Assembly: GCA_963530515.1 (NCBI GenBank)
Contig: CAUSEC010000002.1
Span: 225,146-289,145, forward strand
Length of the DNA: 64,000 nucleotides
Direction of reading: 5' to 3'
Source of the DNA: CBFFRJ01 sp963530515
GTDB lineage: Bacteria > Pseudomonadota > Gammaproteobacteria > Enterobacterales > Enterobacteriaceae
A model generated the notes under the pieces. It made no database searches. It was not told the origin of the DNA and worked only from the letters and a program-made list of their open reading frames with translations. Shown here in pieces: positions 43,259 to 51,684 of the stretch. Both the position numbers and the translations under genes were made by a program. How positions within the stretch are numbered: position 1 is the first letter of the stretch; each line of letters starts with the position of its first letter.

Positions 43259-44068
43259 ATGCGGTCGTTAGCCGATTTCGAATTTAACAAAGCGCCATTA
43301 TGTGATGGGATGATCCTGATTTCCGAGTTGATTCGTGATGACTTTCCGTCGCAGTTTGTCCATGACGAACTGGAACGACTGTTAAGTCTGGCGCGTGAAG
43401 AAATCTCTGAGCTTCAACCGCAGGACGAGCAGCTGGAAAAGCTGCTTGGGCTGTTTTATGGCGAATGGGGCTTTAAAGACACCCGTGGCGTATACCGTCT
43501 GTCGGATGCGTTGTGGCTGGATAAAGTCCTGAAAAACCGTCAGGGCAGTGCAGTGTCCCTGGGGGCAATATTGTTGTGGATTGCCGGGCATCTGGACATT
43601 CCGCTGATGCCGGTCATTTTCCCGACTCAACTGATCCTCCGTGCGGAGTGGATGGACGGCGAAATGTGGCTGATTAATCCGTTCAACGGCGACACGCTTG
43701 ACGAACATACGCTGGAAGTGTGGCTCAAAGGCAACATCAGCCCGGTGGCTGAACTGTTCAATGAAGATCTCGACGAAGCCGACAACGCGGAAGTCATTCG
43801 CAAACTGTTGGATACGTTGAAATCCGCGCTGATGGAAGAACAACAGATGGAGCTGGCGCTACGTACCAGCGAAGCACTGTTGCAGTTTAACCCGGAAGAT
43901 CCGTATGAAATTCGCGACCGGGGCCTGATTTACGCTCAACTTGACTGCGATCACGTTGCGTTAAGTGACCTGAGTTACTTCGTTGAGCAGTGCCCGGAAG
44001 ACCCGATCAGCGAAATGATTCGTGCGCAAATCAATACCATCTCGCACAAACAAATTACACTGCATTAA
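43259..44068 (+). CDS. sirB1: SirB1-family transglutaminase-like/TPR protein
   Basis: A 269-residue protein with an N-terminal transglutaminase-like region (about 40-160, with GSAVSLGAILLWIAG) and a C-terminal TPR-like helical part. It matches E. coli YchA (SirB1). No enzyme activity is established. It lies between sirB2 and kdsA on the same strand. Confidence 0.93.
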   Translation: MRSLADFEFNKAPLCDGMILISELIRDDFPSQFVHDELERLLSLAREEISELQPQDEQLEKLLGLFYGEWGFKDTRGVYRLSDALWLDKVLKNRQGSAVSLGAILLWIAGHLDIPLMPVIFPTQLILRAEWMDGEMWLINPFNGDTLDEHTLEVWLKGNISPVAELFNEDLDEADNAEVIRKLLDTLKSALMEEQQMELALRTSEALLQFNPEDPYEIRDRGLIYAQLDCDHVALSDLSYFVEQCPEDPISEMIRAQINTISHKQITLH

Positions 44069-44103
44069 ACCTGATTGAACGACTCACTCTGTAAGGGAAT
44101 CAT

Positions 44104-44958
44104 ATGACTCAAAAAGTGGTTAGCATTGGTGATATCAAGGTTGCCAACGACCTGCCGTTCGTCCTTTTCGGCGGTATGAACGTACTGGAATCTCGCGATC
44201 TGGCAATGCGTATCTGCGAACACTACGTGACCGTGACCCAGAAACTGGGCATTCCGTACGTCTTCAAAGCCTCTTTTGACAAAGCCAACCGTTCCTCCAT
44301 CAAGTCCTACCGTGGGCCGGGCCTGGAAGAAGGGATGAAGATTTTCCAGGAACTTAAGCAAGCATTCGGCGTGAAAATCATTACTGACGTTCACGAAGCC
44401 AGCCAGGCGCAGCCGGTGGCCGATGTGGTGGATGTGATTCAGCTGCCTGCGTTCCTCGCCCGTCAGACCGATCTGGTGGAAGCCATGGCGAAAACCGGTG
44501 CCGTCATCAACGTGAAGAAACCGCAGTTCGTGAGCCCAGGCCAGATGGGGAACATCGTCGATAAGTTCGCTGAAGGCGGCAACGACAAAGTTATCCTGTG
44601 CGACCGTGGCAGCAACTTCGGCTACGACAACCTGGTGGTCGACATGCTGGGCTTTAGCGTCATGAAAAGCGTGTCCGGTAATTCCCCGGTCATCTTCGAC
44701 GTGACCCATGCACTGCAGTGCCGTGACCCGTTTGGCGCCGCATCCGGTGGCCGTCGCGCCCAGGTGGCAGAACTGGCTCGCGCTGGCATGGCAACCGGTC
44801 TGGCCGGCCTGTTTATCGAAGCTCACCCGGATCCTGCCAACGCGAAATGCGACGGCCCGTCCGCACTGCCGCTGGATAAACTCGAACCGTTCCTGAAACA
44901 GATCAAAGCGATTGACGATCTGGTGAAGAACTTCGAAGAACTCGATACCAGCAATTAA
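44104..44958 (+). CDS. kdsA: 3-deoxy-D-manno-octulosonate 8-phosphate synthase
   Basis: A 284-residue KDO-8-phosphate synthase that condenses PEP with arabinose 5-phosphate for lipopolysaccharide core synthesis. Recognisable segments are FVLFGGMNVLESRD, the substrate loop KANRSS and DVTHALQ. It is metal-independent type, with Asn in place of the metal Cys (INVKKPQF). It is the last gene of the hemA run and ends at a strong terminator. Confidence 0.98.
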   Translation: MTQKVVSIGDIKVANDLPFVLFGGMNVLESRDLAMRICEHYVTVTQKLGIPYVFKASFDKANRSSIKSYRGPGLEEGMKIFQELKQAFGVKIITDVHEASQAQPVADVVDVIQLPAFLARQTDLVEAMAKTGAVINVKKPQFVSPGQMGNIVDKFAEGGNDKVILCDRGSNFGYDNLVVDMLGFSVMKSVSGNSPVIFDVTHALQCRDPFGAASGGRRAQVAELARAGMATGLAGLFIEAHPDPANAKCDGPSALPLDKLEPFLKQIKAIDDLVKNFEELDTSN

Positions 44959-44971
44959 GACAGACAATGAT

Positions 44972-45003
44972 AAAAAAACCCGCTTAGCTAAGCGGGTTTT
45001 TTA
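44972..45003. terminator. Bidirectional terminator between kdsA and chaA
   Basis: CCCGCTT and AAGCGGG pair around AGCT, with seven A residues before and six T residues after, so it works on both strands. It lies between the convergent kdsA and chaA genes. Confidence 0.93.
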
Positions 45004-45020
45004 TTTGGCGCAACGCAGCG

Positions 45021-46121
45021 TCAGGCAAATATCGTCATCAGATACGCGGCAAAAAGCGCCAGGTGTGCCGCGCCGTTCAGCACATTGGTTTTCCCTGTCG
45101 AGAACGAAATCTGGCACAGCACCAGAGACGCCAGCATCACCACCAGCTCCGGTTTACCCAAACCGAACACCAGTTCATTCCCCGTCATCCAGGCAATTAA
45201 CGTCACCACCGGGACCGTCAGCGAGATGGTTGCCAGCACCGAACCAAAGAAGAGGTTCATGGCGCGCTGCACCTGATTGTTCAGCACGGCTTTCAGCGCC
45301 CCCAGACCTTCCGGGGAGAGGATCAGCAATGCCACCAGGAAGCCAGTAAAGGCAACAGGGGCGTTCATCTCAGTCAGCAGATGTTCCAGCGGGTTGGCGT
45401 TCATTTTGGTGACCGCGATAACCGCAACCAGATGCACCAGTAACCAGACCGTATGCCAGGCGCTGCTGTGCGCGGACGGTTTACCGTGGTGCGGATCGTC
45501 GTCGTCGCTGTCGTCTTCATGCTCGTAAACAAACAGGCTCTGATGCGTTTTGGTCTGAATAAGCAGGAACACGCCGTACATCGCCGCAGAAATCAGAGCG
45601 ACCAGCAGCGCCTGGCCGGTGGTGAAATTGGCACCCGGTAATGCGACCGGGAACACCAGCACAATCACCGCCAGCGGAAAGAGGGCAATCAGATATTGTT
45701 TAATGCCGAAAAGATTAACGTACTGGGTGGCGAATTTACGCCCACCGAGCAGCAGCGAGAAGCCCACCAGGCCGCCCGTCACAATCATGATGATGGAGTA
45801 AAGCGTGTCGCGCATCAGGGTCGGCGCGGCATCGCCGGTCGCCATTAATGCGGAAATCAGGCTGACTTCCAGAATCACCACGGAAAGACTCAAAATCAAA
45901 GAACCGAAGGGTTCACCCAGTCGGTGTGCCAGCACATCGGCATGGCGTACAACGCTAAAGGCACTGGCTAAAATGCCGACCAGCGCAAGGATATTGATCC
46001 CGATGACCACTGACAGTGACTGGCTATTGCCCCACATAACCAGTACGGCCAGTGCCAGCGCCGGGAAAATCAGACTGGTCTCCTTATGGCGGGTCTTTAC
46101 CGCCTCGTGTGCTGTTGTCAT
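45021..46121 (-). CDS. chaA: Sodium-potassium/proton antiporter ChaA
   Basis: A 366-residue CaCA-superfamily antiporter with about eleven membrane helices and a cytoplasmic acidic loop (EHEDDSDDDDPHHGK) near the middle. The two conserved alpha-repeat motifs GEPFGSLILSLSV and LSPEGLGALKAVL are present. It exports Na+, K+ or Ca2+ at alkaline pH. I place the start at 46121 (MTTAHEAVKT), where GGAG lies six bases upstream; a longer frame has no support. Confidence 0.95.
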   Translation of the reverse strand: MTTAHEAVKTRHKETSLIFPALALAVLVMWGNSQSLSVVIGINILALVGILASAFSVVRHADVLAHRLGEPFGSLILSLSVVILEVSLISALMATGDAAPTLMRDTLYSIIMIVTGGLVGFSLLLGGRKFATQYVNLFGIKQYLIALFPLAVIVLVFPVALPGANFTTGQALLVALISAAMYGVFLLIQTKTHQSLFVYEHEDDSDDDDPHHGKPSAHSSAWHTVWLLVHLVAVIAVTKMNANPLEHLLTEMNAPVAFTGFLVALLILSPEGLGALKAVLNNQVQRAMNLFFGSVLATISLTVPVVTLIAWMTGNELVFGLGKPELVVMLASLVLCQISFSTGKTNVLNGAAHLALFAAYLMTIFA

Positions 46122-46391
46122 TTTTATCTCCATCCAGAGCAGGTGTTTGTAATTATAGAAAGAAAAAGCAGCGGCTAAAATAGCAGACAAAATAGCCATT
46201 TAAGGGGTTTTTTACTTTTATTTACCTCATGAGGTAATTCTTAATTGAATGATTAATTAGAAGGGGTTATTGCGAAATTTCATTTAATTTACAGGGTGAT
46301 ATTTTTATCTTAATCACAATTATCTTGTTGGGCATGGCAAGGTAGCGATATAACGTCCAGGCTTACTCTTTACGCAAAAGAGGGGCGAACT

Positions 46392-46622
46392 ATGCCGTAT
46401 AAACGCAAATCTGATTTACCCAACAGCGTACAGCATGTCCTGCCTGCACATGCGCAGGACATCTACAAAGAAGCCTTTAACAGCGCCTGGGAACAATATA
46501 AAGACAAAGCGGACCGGCGTGATGATGCTTCGCGAGAAGAAACCGCGCACCGTGTGGCCTGGGCGGCGGTAAAACATGAATATGAAAAAGGGGATGATGA
46601 TAAATGGCATAAAAAGAAATAA
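46392..46622 (+). CDS. chaB: ChaB, putative cation-transport regulator
   Basis: A 76-residue ChaB-family protein, acidic and basic in blocks, with the conserved LPAHAQDIYKEAFNSAWEQY and HRVAWAAVKHEY. It is highly similar to E. coli ChaB. The annotated role in ChaA regulation is by genetic linkage and not well proven. The 270-base gap from chaA includes its promoter region; it diverges from chaA. Confidence 0.93.
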   Translation: MPYKRKSDLPNSVQHVLPAHAQDIYKEAFNSAWEQYKDKADRRDDASREETAHRVAWAAVKHEYEKGDDDKWHKKK

Positions 46623-46800
46623 TTACATGAAGCTTTAGATAATCCTTAGTGCAGATTGCCAGAATATTCCCTCAACGGACCGCCCTCCACGCGATGAGTT
46701 CACTTGAAAACGGCCTGTGAATTGCATATCGTCATTGAAACGAGCCATGAAGGCAGCAGTATAGTCGTCGCAAGGAAGCAAGCAGTGGTGGAGGTAGAAA

Positions 46801-47496
46801 GTGATAACACGTGATTTCCTGATGAAGGCGGACTGCAAAACCGCATTTGGTGACATAGAAGCCTCACTGCTCTGGTCAGCCGAACAGCGGGCGGCATCCC
46901 TTGCGGCCACGCTCGCCTGTCGGCCTGATGATGGCCCGGTGTGGATATTTGGCTACGGTTCGCTGATGTGGAACCCGGCGCTGGAATTTGTCGAATCCTG
47001 CACCGGTACGCTGGTGGGCTGGCACCGTGCGTTCTGTTTGCGCCTCACGGCCGGGCGCGGCACCGCCTGCCAGCCTGGGCGCATGCTTGCACTGAAAGAG
47101 GGCGGGCGCACAACCGGGGTGGCTTATCGTCTGCCGCAGGAAGACCTCGGTGAGGAGCTGATGCTGCTGTGGAAGCGTGAAATGATCACCGGTTGTTACC
47201 TGCCAAGCTGGCGCAAGCTGGAACTTGACGACGGTCGCACGGTGAACGCGCTGGTGTTTATCATGGATCCCCGCCATCCCCTTTACGAGTCTGATACCCG
47301 TGCGCAGATTATTGCGCCGTTAATCGCATCCGCAACGGGGCCGCTCGGCACCAATGCGCAGTACCTTTTCTCGCTCGAGCAAGAACTGATCAAGTTGGGC
47401 ATGCAGGACGATTGCCTGAATGAGCTGGTAGGGCGCGTGCGGGGACTGCTGGAAGGAGAAAAACCAGGCCCGGAACTGAAGCCTGGTTTTGCCTGA
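46801..47496 (+). CDS. chaC: Gamma-glutamylcyclotransferase ChaC
   Basis: A 231-residue enzyme that cleaves glutathione to 5-oxoproline and Cys-Gly. The substrate loop VWIFGYGSLMWNP (about residue 48) and the catalytic Glu region are conserved. The start is a GTG at 46801 after a strong GGAGGT site, matching the E. coli N-terminus. It lies 178 bases after chaB. Confidence 0.95.
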   Translation: MITRDFLMKADCKTAFGDIEASLLWSAEQRAASLAATLACRPDDGPVWIFGYGSLMWNPALEFVESCTGTLVGWHRAFCLRLTAGRGTACQPGRMLALKEGGRTTGVAYRLPQEDLGEELMLLWKREMITGCYLPSWRKLELDDGRTVNALVFIMDPRHPLYESDTRAQIIAPLIASATGPLGTNAQYLFSLEQELIKLGMQDDCLNELVGRVRGLLEGEKPGPELKPGFA

Positions 47497-47504
47497 ACAG
47501 GCGA

Positions 47505-47750
47505 TTATGCCGGAACGTAGCTGATTGAGTGCTCCAGCGTCTGGCTGTGGCTGTCGATCAGCACGTTCCAGATACCGCTGTACGGCACGGCCAGATACGC
47601 GCTGGCGCGATTCTGGACGCTAAGAACATCGCGTTGAGCGGCGGAGGTATTGCTCTTCTCGCTCATCAGATGAATGTGACAATTTTCAGAACACCGAACT
47701 ACTACTGTATCCCCACCAAATAACTTCAAACTTGCTTTTACCAACGCCAT
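47505..47750 (-). CDS. DUF1883-like small protein
   Basis: An 81-residue protein with the pattern of DUF1883: LKLFGGDTVVVRCSENCHIHLM at the start (two Cys), a middle AQRDVLSV, and a final VPYSGIWNVLIDSHSQ that matches the family's strand before the C-terminus. The fold is thought to be a small beta sandwich; function is unknown. I prefer the ATG at 47750 because homology starts there, although its GGGGTT site is modest; an earlier ATG at 47822 is possible. It is convergent with chaC with a gap of only 8 bases. Confidence 0.65.
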   Translation of the reverse strand: MALVKASLKLFGGDTVVVRCSENCHIHLMSEKSNTSAAQRDVLSVQNRASAYLAVPYSGIWNVLIDSHSQTLEHSISYVPA

Positions 47751-47962
47751 TTTCAACCCCGTCGTAATAAACAACGCACTCCCTGCGGGAAGTTCCCGTG
47801 CGTGATGTCGTTCACAAATCACTCATGGCATAACACCAAACGAGAGCGGGTCAGATGCTGATTTTGATCAACTATTGTCGTAACGATTCAACAAAAATGA
47901 CAATATTCGGCGGGGGAATAGGTCGGCGCATTAAATCGTGGAAAAAATGCGCCGACAGAAGA

Positions 47963-49747
47963 TTAAATGCGGAAATGTCCTGCGGTTTCAGCAAGCTCAC
48001 CCGCCTGCGATTGCAGCGCTCCGGCTGCGGCGGCAGACTGGATAACCAGCTCGGCGTTCTGCTGCACCATACGGTCAAGATCGATAACCGCATGATTGAT
48101 TTCCTGAATCCCTTTCATCTGCTCGTTGGTCGCGACGGTAATCTCACGCATGATGACCGATACGCTGTCGATGCTGGAGACGATATCGCCCATGCTGTCT
48201 CCCGCCAGGCGCACATAGCGCGAGCCGGTCGCCACACTTTCCGTCGTTGACTCAATCAGCGTTTTAATCTCTTTTGCCGCCTGCGCACTGCGGCTGGCCA
48301 GGCTACGCACTTCACCCGCGACCACCGCAAAACCACGGCCCTGTTCACCCGCACGCGCCGCTTCTACAGCAGCGTTGAGCGCCAGAATGTTGGTCTGGAA
48401 GGCGATGCCGTCAATCACGCTGGTGATATCACCAATTTTGGCGGAGGCGACTTCAATGGACTGCATGGTACTAATGGCCTGGGAGACCACCTGGCCGCCA
48501 CGGGAGGCGGCTTCCGAGGCGGTGTGCGCCTGGGTATTCGCCAGTGCCGCTGAATCCGTCGACTGGGCCACGGAGGCGGTAATCTGCTCCACGGCGCTGG
48601 CGGTTTCGCGCAGGTTAGAAGCGGCCTGCTCGGTACGCCCGGACAGGTCACGGTTACCGGCAGCAATTTCCTGCGCCGCCTGCTGTACGGAGGTACTGGA
48701 GTCACGCAGTTTCACCATCACCACCGACAGCTTGTCACTGAAGGCGTTAAAGGCATGGGCGATTTGCGCCACTTCATCGTTACCCTGTTCCGGCAGACGC
48801 TGGGAAAGGTCGTCGGTTCCGCTGCTGATGGCGTTCATCGCATCGCGAATAGTGACCAGGCGCTTGAGCATCGTTGCCACAATCCAGTGCATCAGTGCCC
48901 CGGCAATCAGCACCAGCACGATCAGCGAGATAGCAGAGGCTTTAAGCTGCGCACGCAGGCCGGTGGTGGAGTCGGCGCTATCAAGGGCCACCACCAGCTG
49001 CCAGTTGGTGCCTTTCACTTTGCTGGCGAGGAACTCTTTATCCGCATCCGCGAGGGTGCCGTGAACCGATTTACCCGACAGCAAATCGTTTAGCGCCACG
49101 CCGCTTATGGCATCGGTAAAGGGTTTGAGCGTCAGTTTCGCGTCACTGGCGGCAATAATGGTGCCATCGCTGTCGAGCAACAAACCGCTGCTGTTAGGTG
49201 TGGGATTAATGCCATGAACGTTGGCGACCACGCTGTCCATCGAGACATCGCCCGACACCACCGCTTTCAGGGTGCCGTTTTCCTTCACCGGCACGGCGAA
49301 CGTCACCACCAGCTTGCCGCTGCCCGCATCCACATAGGGGGCTGTCACAATAGGCGCATCGGCTTTCAGGGCCTGCTGATACCAGGGGCGAATGGTCGGA
49401 TCATAATCCGCCGGTACGCCGTCCGGGTTAGAGAATTTCGCCGTTTTGGTCGCGTAACCCACGTAGACGTTGATGAAGCCACCCGCCTGCGCTACCTGAG
49501 TAAAGACCGGAACAGGGTCATCCGTTAACGCGACTTTTTGTAATGAGGAAATCGCGGTCATTTTGCTGCTCACCCAGTCGGTGATGGCAAGGCTGTGACT
49601 GCCGCTGGTGCTGGAGAGAATATCTTGCTGAGCGTCCTGGTTGTGCTGGCTGGTAACCTGGTAATTAATTACGGTGTTAAGAAGCAGCGCAATGGCGAGA
49701 CAGCCCGCCGTCGCTGCAATGATGCGAGCGCGAATGGATCTAAACAT
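47963..49747 (-). CDS. Methyl-accepting chemotaxis protein with Cache domain
   Basis: A 594-residue chemoreceptor. An N-terminal helix (about 8-28) is followed by a periplasmic double-Cache domain (about 35-270, with IRPWYQQALKADAPIVTAPY and VSGDVSMDSV), a second helix (about 285-305), a HAMP domain and a cytoplasmic signalling coiled coil with the tip AFQTNILALNAAVEAARAGE near 455. The C-terminus (HFRI) has no NWETF-type pentapeptide, so it relies on other receptors for methylation. The dCache type commonly senses amino acids or organic acids; the ligand is not known. I take the ATG at 49747; the frame is open further upstream without homology. Confidence 0.92.
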   Translation of the reverse strand: MFRSIRARIIAATAGCLAIALLLNTVINYQVTSQHNQDAQQDILSSTSGSHSLAITDWVSSKMTAISSLQKVALTDDPVPVFTQVAQAGGFINVYVGYATKTAKFSNPDGVPADYDPTIRPWYQQALKADAPIVTAPYVDAGSGKLVVTFAVPVKENGTLKAVVSGDVSMDSVVANVHGINPTPNSSGLLLDSDGTIIAASDAKLTLKPFTDAISGVALNDLLSGKSVHGTLADADKEFLASKVKGTNWQLVVALDSADSTTGLRAQLKASAISLIVLVLIAGALMHWIVATMLKRLVTIRDAMNAISSGTDDLSQRLPEQGNDEVAQIAHAFNAFSDKLSVVMVKLRDSSTSVQQAAQEIAAGNRDLSGRTEQAASNLRETASAVEQITASVAQSTDSAALANTQAHTASEAASRGGQVVSQAISTMQSIEVASAKIGDITSVIDGIAFQTNILALNAAVEAARAGEQGRGFAVVAGEVRSLASRSAQAAKEIKTLIESTTESVATGSRYVRLAGDSMGDIVSSIDSVSVIMREITVATNEQMKGIQEINHAVIDLDRMVQQNAELVIQSAAAAGALQSQAGELAETAGHFRI

Positions 49748-49854
49748 ATTTATAGTACCTGCTGTGTTGTCTTTAATCCCTATCGGCAACGCAGCAGGCA
49801 AACTTGATGCCGGGCAGGCATCCATAAGAAAAAAATATTAAAGCGGCGTGATAA

Positions 49855-50208
49855 TTAGAAGATCAGCACTTTGTCGGCGTCGAGGGTCCATTGCGCCAGT
49901 TCGACCAGGGTACCAATCGCCACGCCGTCAATCAGCGGCAGGGCGGTGATCCCCCGGCCATCGGTGCAGGTTTTGCATAATTTGACCACAACGCCTTGCG
50001 CGGTGAGGATCTCCAGCATCTGCTGAATGTTATAGCCTTCCGCCGGTTTCTGGCCGCGTAGCCCTGCGGTCACCGCATCAGACATCAAAAACAGGCGCAG
50101 TTGCAGCTCACTGTCCTGCTCACGCAGGGCGATGGCCAGGCGCAGACTGTTAAACAATGCTTCACTGCCGTAGGCCGCACCGTTAGCGACAATCACAATC
50201 TTTTGCAT
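49855..50208 (-). CDS. ychN: DsrE-family protein YchN
   Basis: A 117-residue DsrE/YchN protein almost identical to E. coli YchN, a hexameric protein with a flavodoxin-like fold. The conserved Cys pair is in KLCKTCTDGRGI, as in sulphur-relay relatives, but no substrate is known. The start at 50208 has GGAG five bases upstream. It diverges from nasR. Confidence 0.95.
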   Translation of the reverse strand: MQKIVIVANGAAYGSEALFNSLRLAIALREQDSELQLRLFLMSDAVTAGLRGQKPAEGYNIQQMLEILTAQGVVVKLCKTCTDGRGITALPLIDGVAIGTLVELAQWTLDADKVLIF

Positions 50209-50274
50209 CTTCACTCCTTCGAGGGGGCATGGTTATTGCAACTCGCCGTTAAGAGAATGAAACGGAGAGTCAGC

Positions 50275-51453
50275 ATGAATGAACGGACCGACGCCAGCAG
50301 CTGGTTTCGCTACGCGCGCCACATCCAAAAACATCAACTTCGCCAGCTTGCCCAACTGGGCGTGCTGGCCGGGAAAATCAGTCATCTGACCCACATGCTC
50401 CAGTGCGAGCGAGGGGCGTCAAATATCTGGCTCTGTTCTCGCGGGCGACTGTACGCACTGGAGTGCCGTGCCAGCAGTGCGCTGGCCGATGAGCAAATGA
50501 CTACGCTGATGCCCGTGTTTGAAGGGCTTAAGCCCTTGACCAGCAGCGCATTATGCCACCGAATTGCCGCCGCCGTTGCGGGGCTGGAACAACTTCCTGC
50601 ACTCAGAGCGCAAATTAAAGAGCTGGCCATTGATGCCGACCAGGCAATGGCGCAGTTTAGCCGCACCATCGGCCAGCTGCTGAGCATTATTCCCCAGCTT
50701 AACGACAGCATTGATGATCCCGCCATTGCTGCCCGGCTGGTGGCGCTCTACAGCTTTATGCAGGGCAAAGAACTGGTGGGGCAGGAGCGGGCGCTGGGGG
50801 CCATTGGCTTTACCCACGGGATGTTCAGCGCGGGTCAGCGTCAGGCGCTGGTCGACAGGATTGACGGCCAGCAGCCGTGTTTCGATACCTTCCTGTCGCT
50901 CTCTGAACCCACACATGCCGCGCTTTTCAGCAAGGAGTGCGGCGCGGGGCTGGAGATTGAGCAAATGCGCCGCCTGGCCTGCACCCGCACGCCGCCCACA
51001 GATAACGGCGATAACGCACTGCGCTGGTTCTCCCTGCAAACTCAGCGCCTTGAATACCTGCGCACGCTGGAAGAAACGCTGATTAACGCCCTTAACCGGG
51101 AAACCGATCGTCTGCTCGGTGAAGATGACGAGGTCATAACGCTGCATACTCAGCAACTCACCGCAGACGCAACGCTTCTCTACCAGGATAAAACCTTGTT
51201 GCCGCTGGTACGCCAGCAGGCGCAGGAAATAGAACAGCTCAGCCAGCAACTGGCTTCGCTCAAAGACACGCTTGAAGAACGCAAGATTATCGACAAGGCC
51301 AAAAACGTGCTGATGAATCACCAGAACATGAGCGAAGAGCAGGCCTGGCAGTGCCTGCGCAAAATGGCAATGGATAAAAACCAGCGAATGGTAGAGATCG
51401 CCCGTGCGCTGCTTACCGTGCGCGCGTTGTGGGCAGTAACACCAAAGGAGTAG
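50275..51453 (+). CDS. nasR: Nitrate/nitrite-responsive antiterminator NasR
   Basis: A 392-residue regulator matching Klebsiella NasR. The N-terminal NIT domain (about 40-290) is an all-helical nitrate/nitrite sensor; the C-terminal ANTAR domain (about 325-390, with KIIDKAKNVLMNHQNMSEEQ) binds RNA. On sensing nitrate or nitrite it binds the nasF leader hairpin and prevents termination. I place the start at 50275, preceded by GGAG at seven bases. The nasF leader lies just downstream, which supports the call. Confidence 0.95.
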   Translation: MNERTDASSWFRYARHIQKHQLRQLAQLGVLAGKISHLTHMLQCERGASNIWLCSRGRLYALECRASSALADEQMTTLMPVFEGLKPLTSSALCHRIAAAVAGLEQLPALRAQIKELAIDADQAMAQFSRTIGQLLSIIPQLNDSIDDPAIAARLVALYSFMQGKELVGQERALGAIGFTHGMFSAGQRQALVDRIDGQQPCFDTFLSLSEPTHAALFSKECGAGLEIEQMRRLACTRTPPTDNGDNALRWFSLQTQRLEYLRTLEETLINALNRETDRLLGEDDEVITLHTQQLTADATLLYQDKTLLPLVRQQAQEIEQLSQQLASLKDTLEERKIIDKAKNVLMNHQNMSEEQAWQCLRKMAMDKNQRMVEIARALLTVRALWAVTPKE

Positions 51454-51454
51454 T

Positions 51455-51493
51455 TGCACGGTCTATGGGCATTTGCTGCACAACGAGCGTGCG
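51455..51493 (+). promoter_or_regulatory. Two NtrC-type enhancer sites upstream of nasF
   Basis: Sites at 51455-51471 (TGCAC...GGGCA) and 51477-51493 (TGCACAACGAGCGTGCG) fit the NtrC consensus TGCAC-N7-GTGCA; the second is very good, the first partial. They are centred about 108 and 86 bases upstream of the predicted transcription start, a normal distance for NtrC at a sigma-54 promoter. Confidence 0.65.
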
Positions 51494-51543
51494 AAAGCCG
51501 GAACAAACAGGCGTAAAAGCGGCGAAAAGTGTGAGAAAAATTC

Positions 51544-51559
51544 TGGCACACCCGTTGCA
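51544..51559 (+). promoter_or_regulatory. Sigma-54 promoter of the nas operon
   Basis: TGGCAC-N5-TTGCA is a full match to the -24/-12 element recognised by RpoN. It lies 141 bases before the nasF start codon. The transcript should start near 51571, just before the leader hairpin. This matches nitrogen (Ntr) control of nasFEDCBA known in Klebsiella. Confidence 0.93.
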
Positions 51560-51585
51560 TTATCTATCAAGAGATTCAGACAACA

Positions 51586-51669
51586 GAAGCGGGTAACCAA
51601 CGGCGGTTAACCGGCTTCATGGATAAAGGCGTCCTCTGGTGCGAAAGCATCGGCGGGCGCTTTTTTTTT
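51586..51669 (+). ncRNA. nasF leader: NasR-binding hairpin and attenuating terminator
   Basis: Two adjacent RNA hairpins. The first (51586-51618) pairs GAAGC/GCTTC and GGGTAACC/GGTTAACC around a six-base loop AACGGC. The second (51625-51669) pairs GCGTCC-type sequence with GGGCGC, has an inner TGGTGC-GAAA-GCATCG stem, and ends in nine T residues: an intrinsic terminator. In Klebsiella the first hairpin is the binding site of NasR, which then prevents the second from stopping transcription. The layout here is the same. It ends 15 bases before the nasF ATG. Confidence 0.9.
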
Positions 51670-51684
51670 GCTTTGGGAGTGCAT

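Noticed and set aside
51619..51684. Upstream start for nasF at 51619
   Set aside because: It would put the leader terminator inside the gene and shift the Tat signal away from the N-terminus; 51685 has a GGGAG site.
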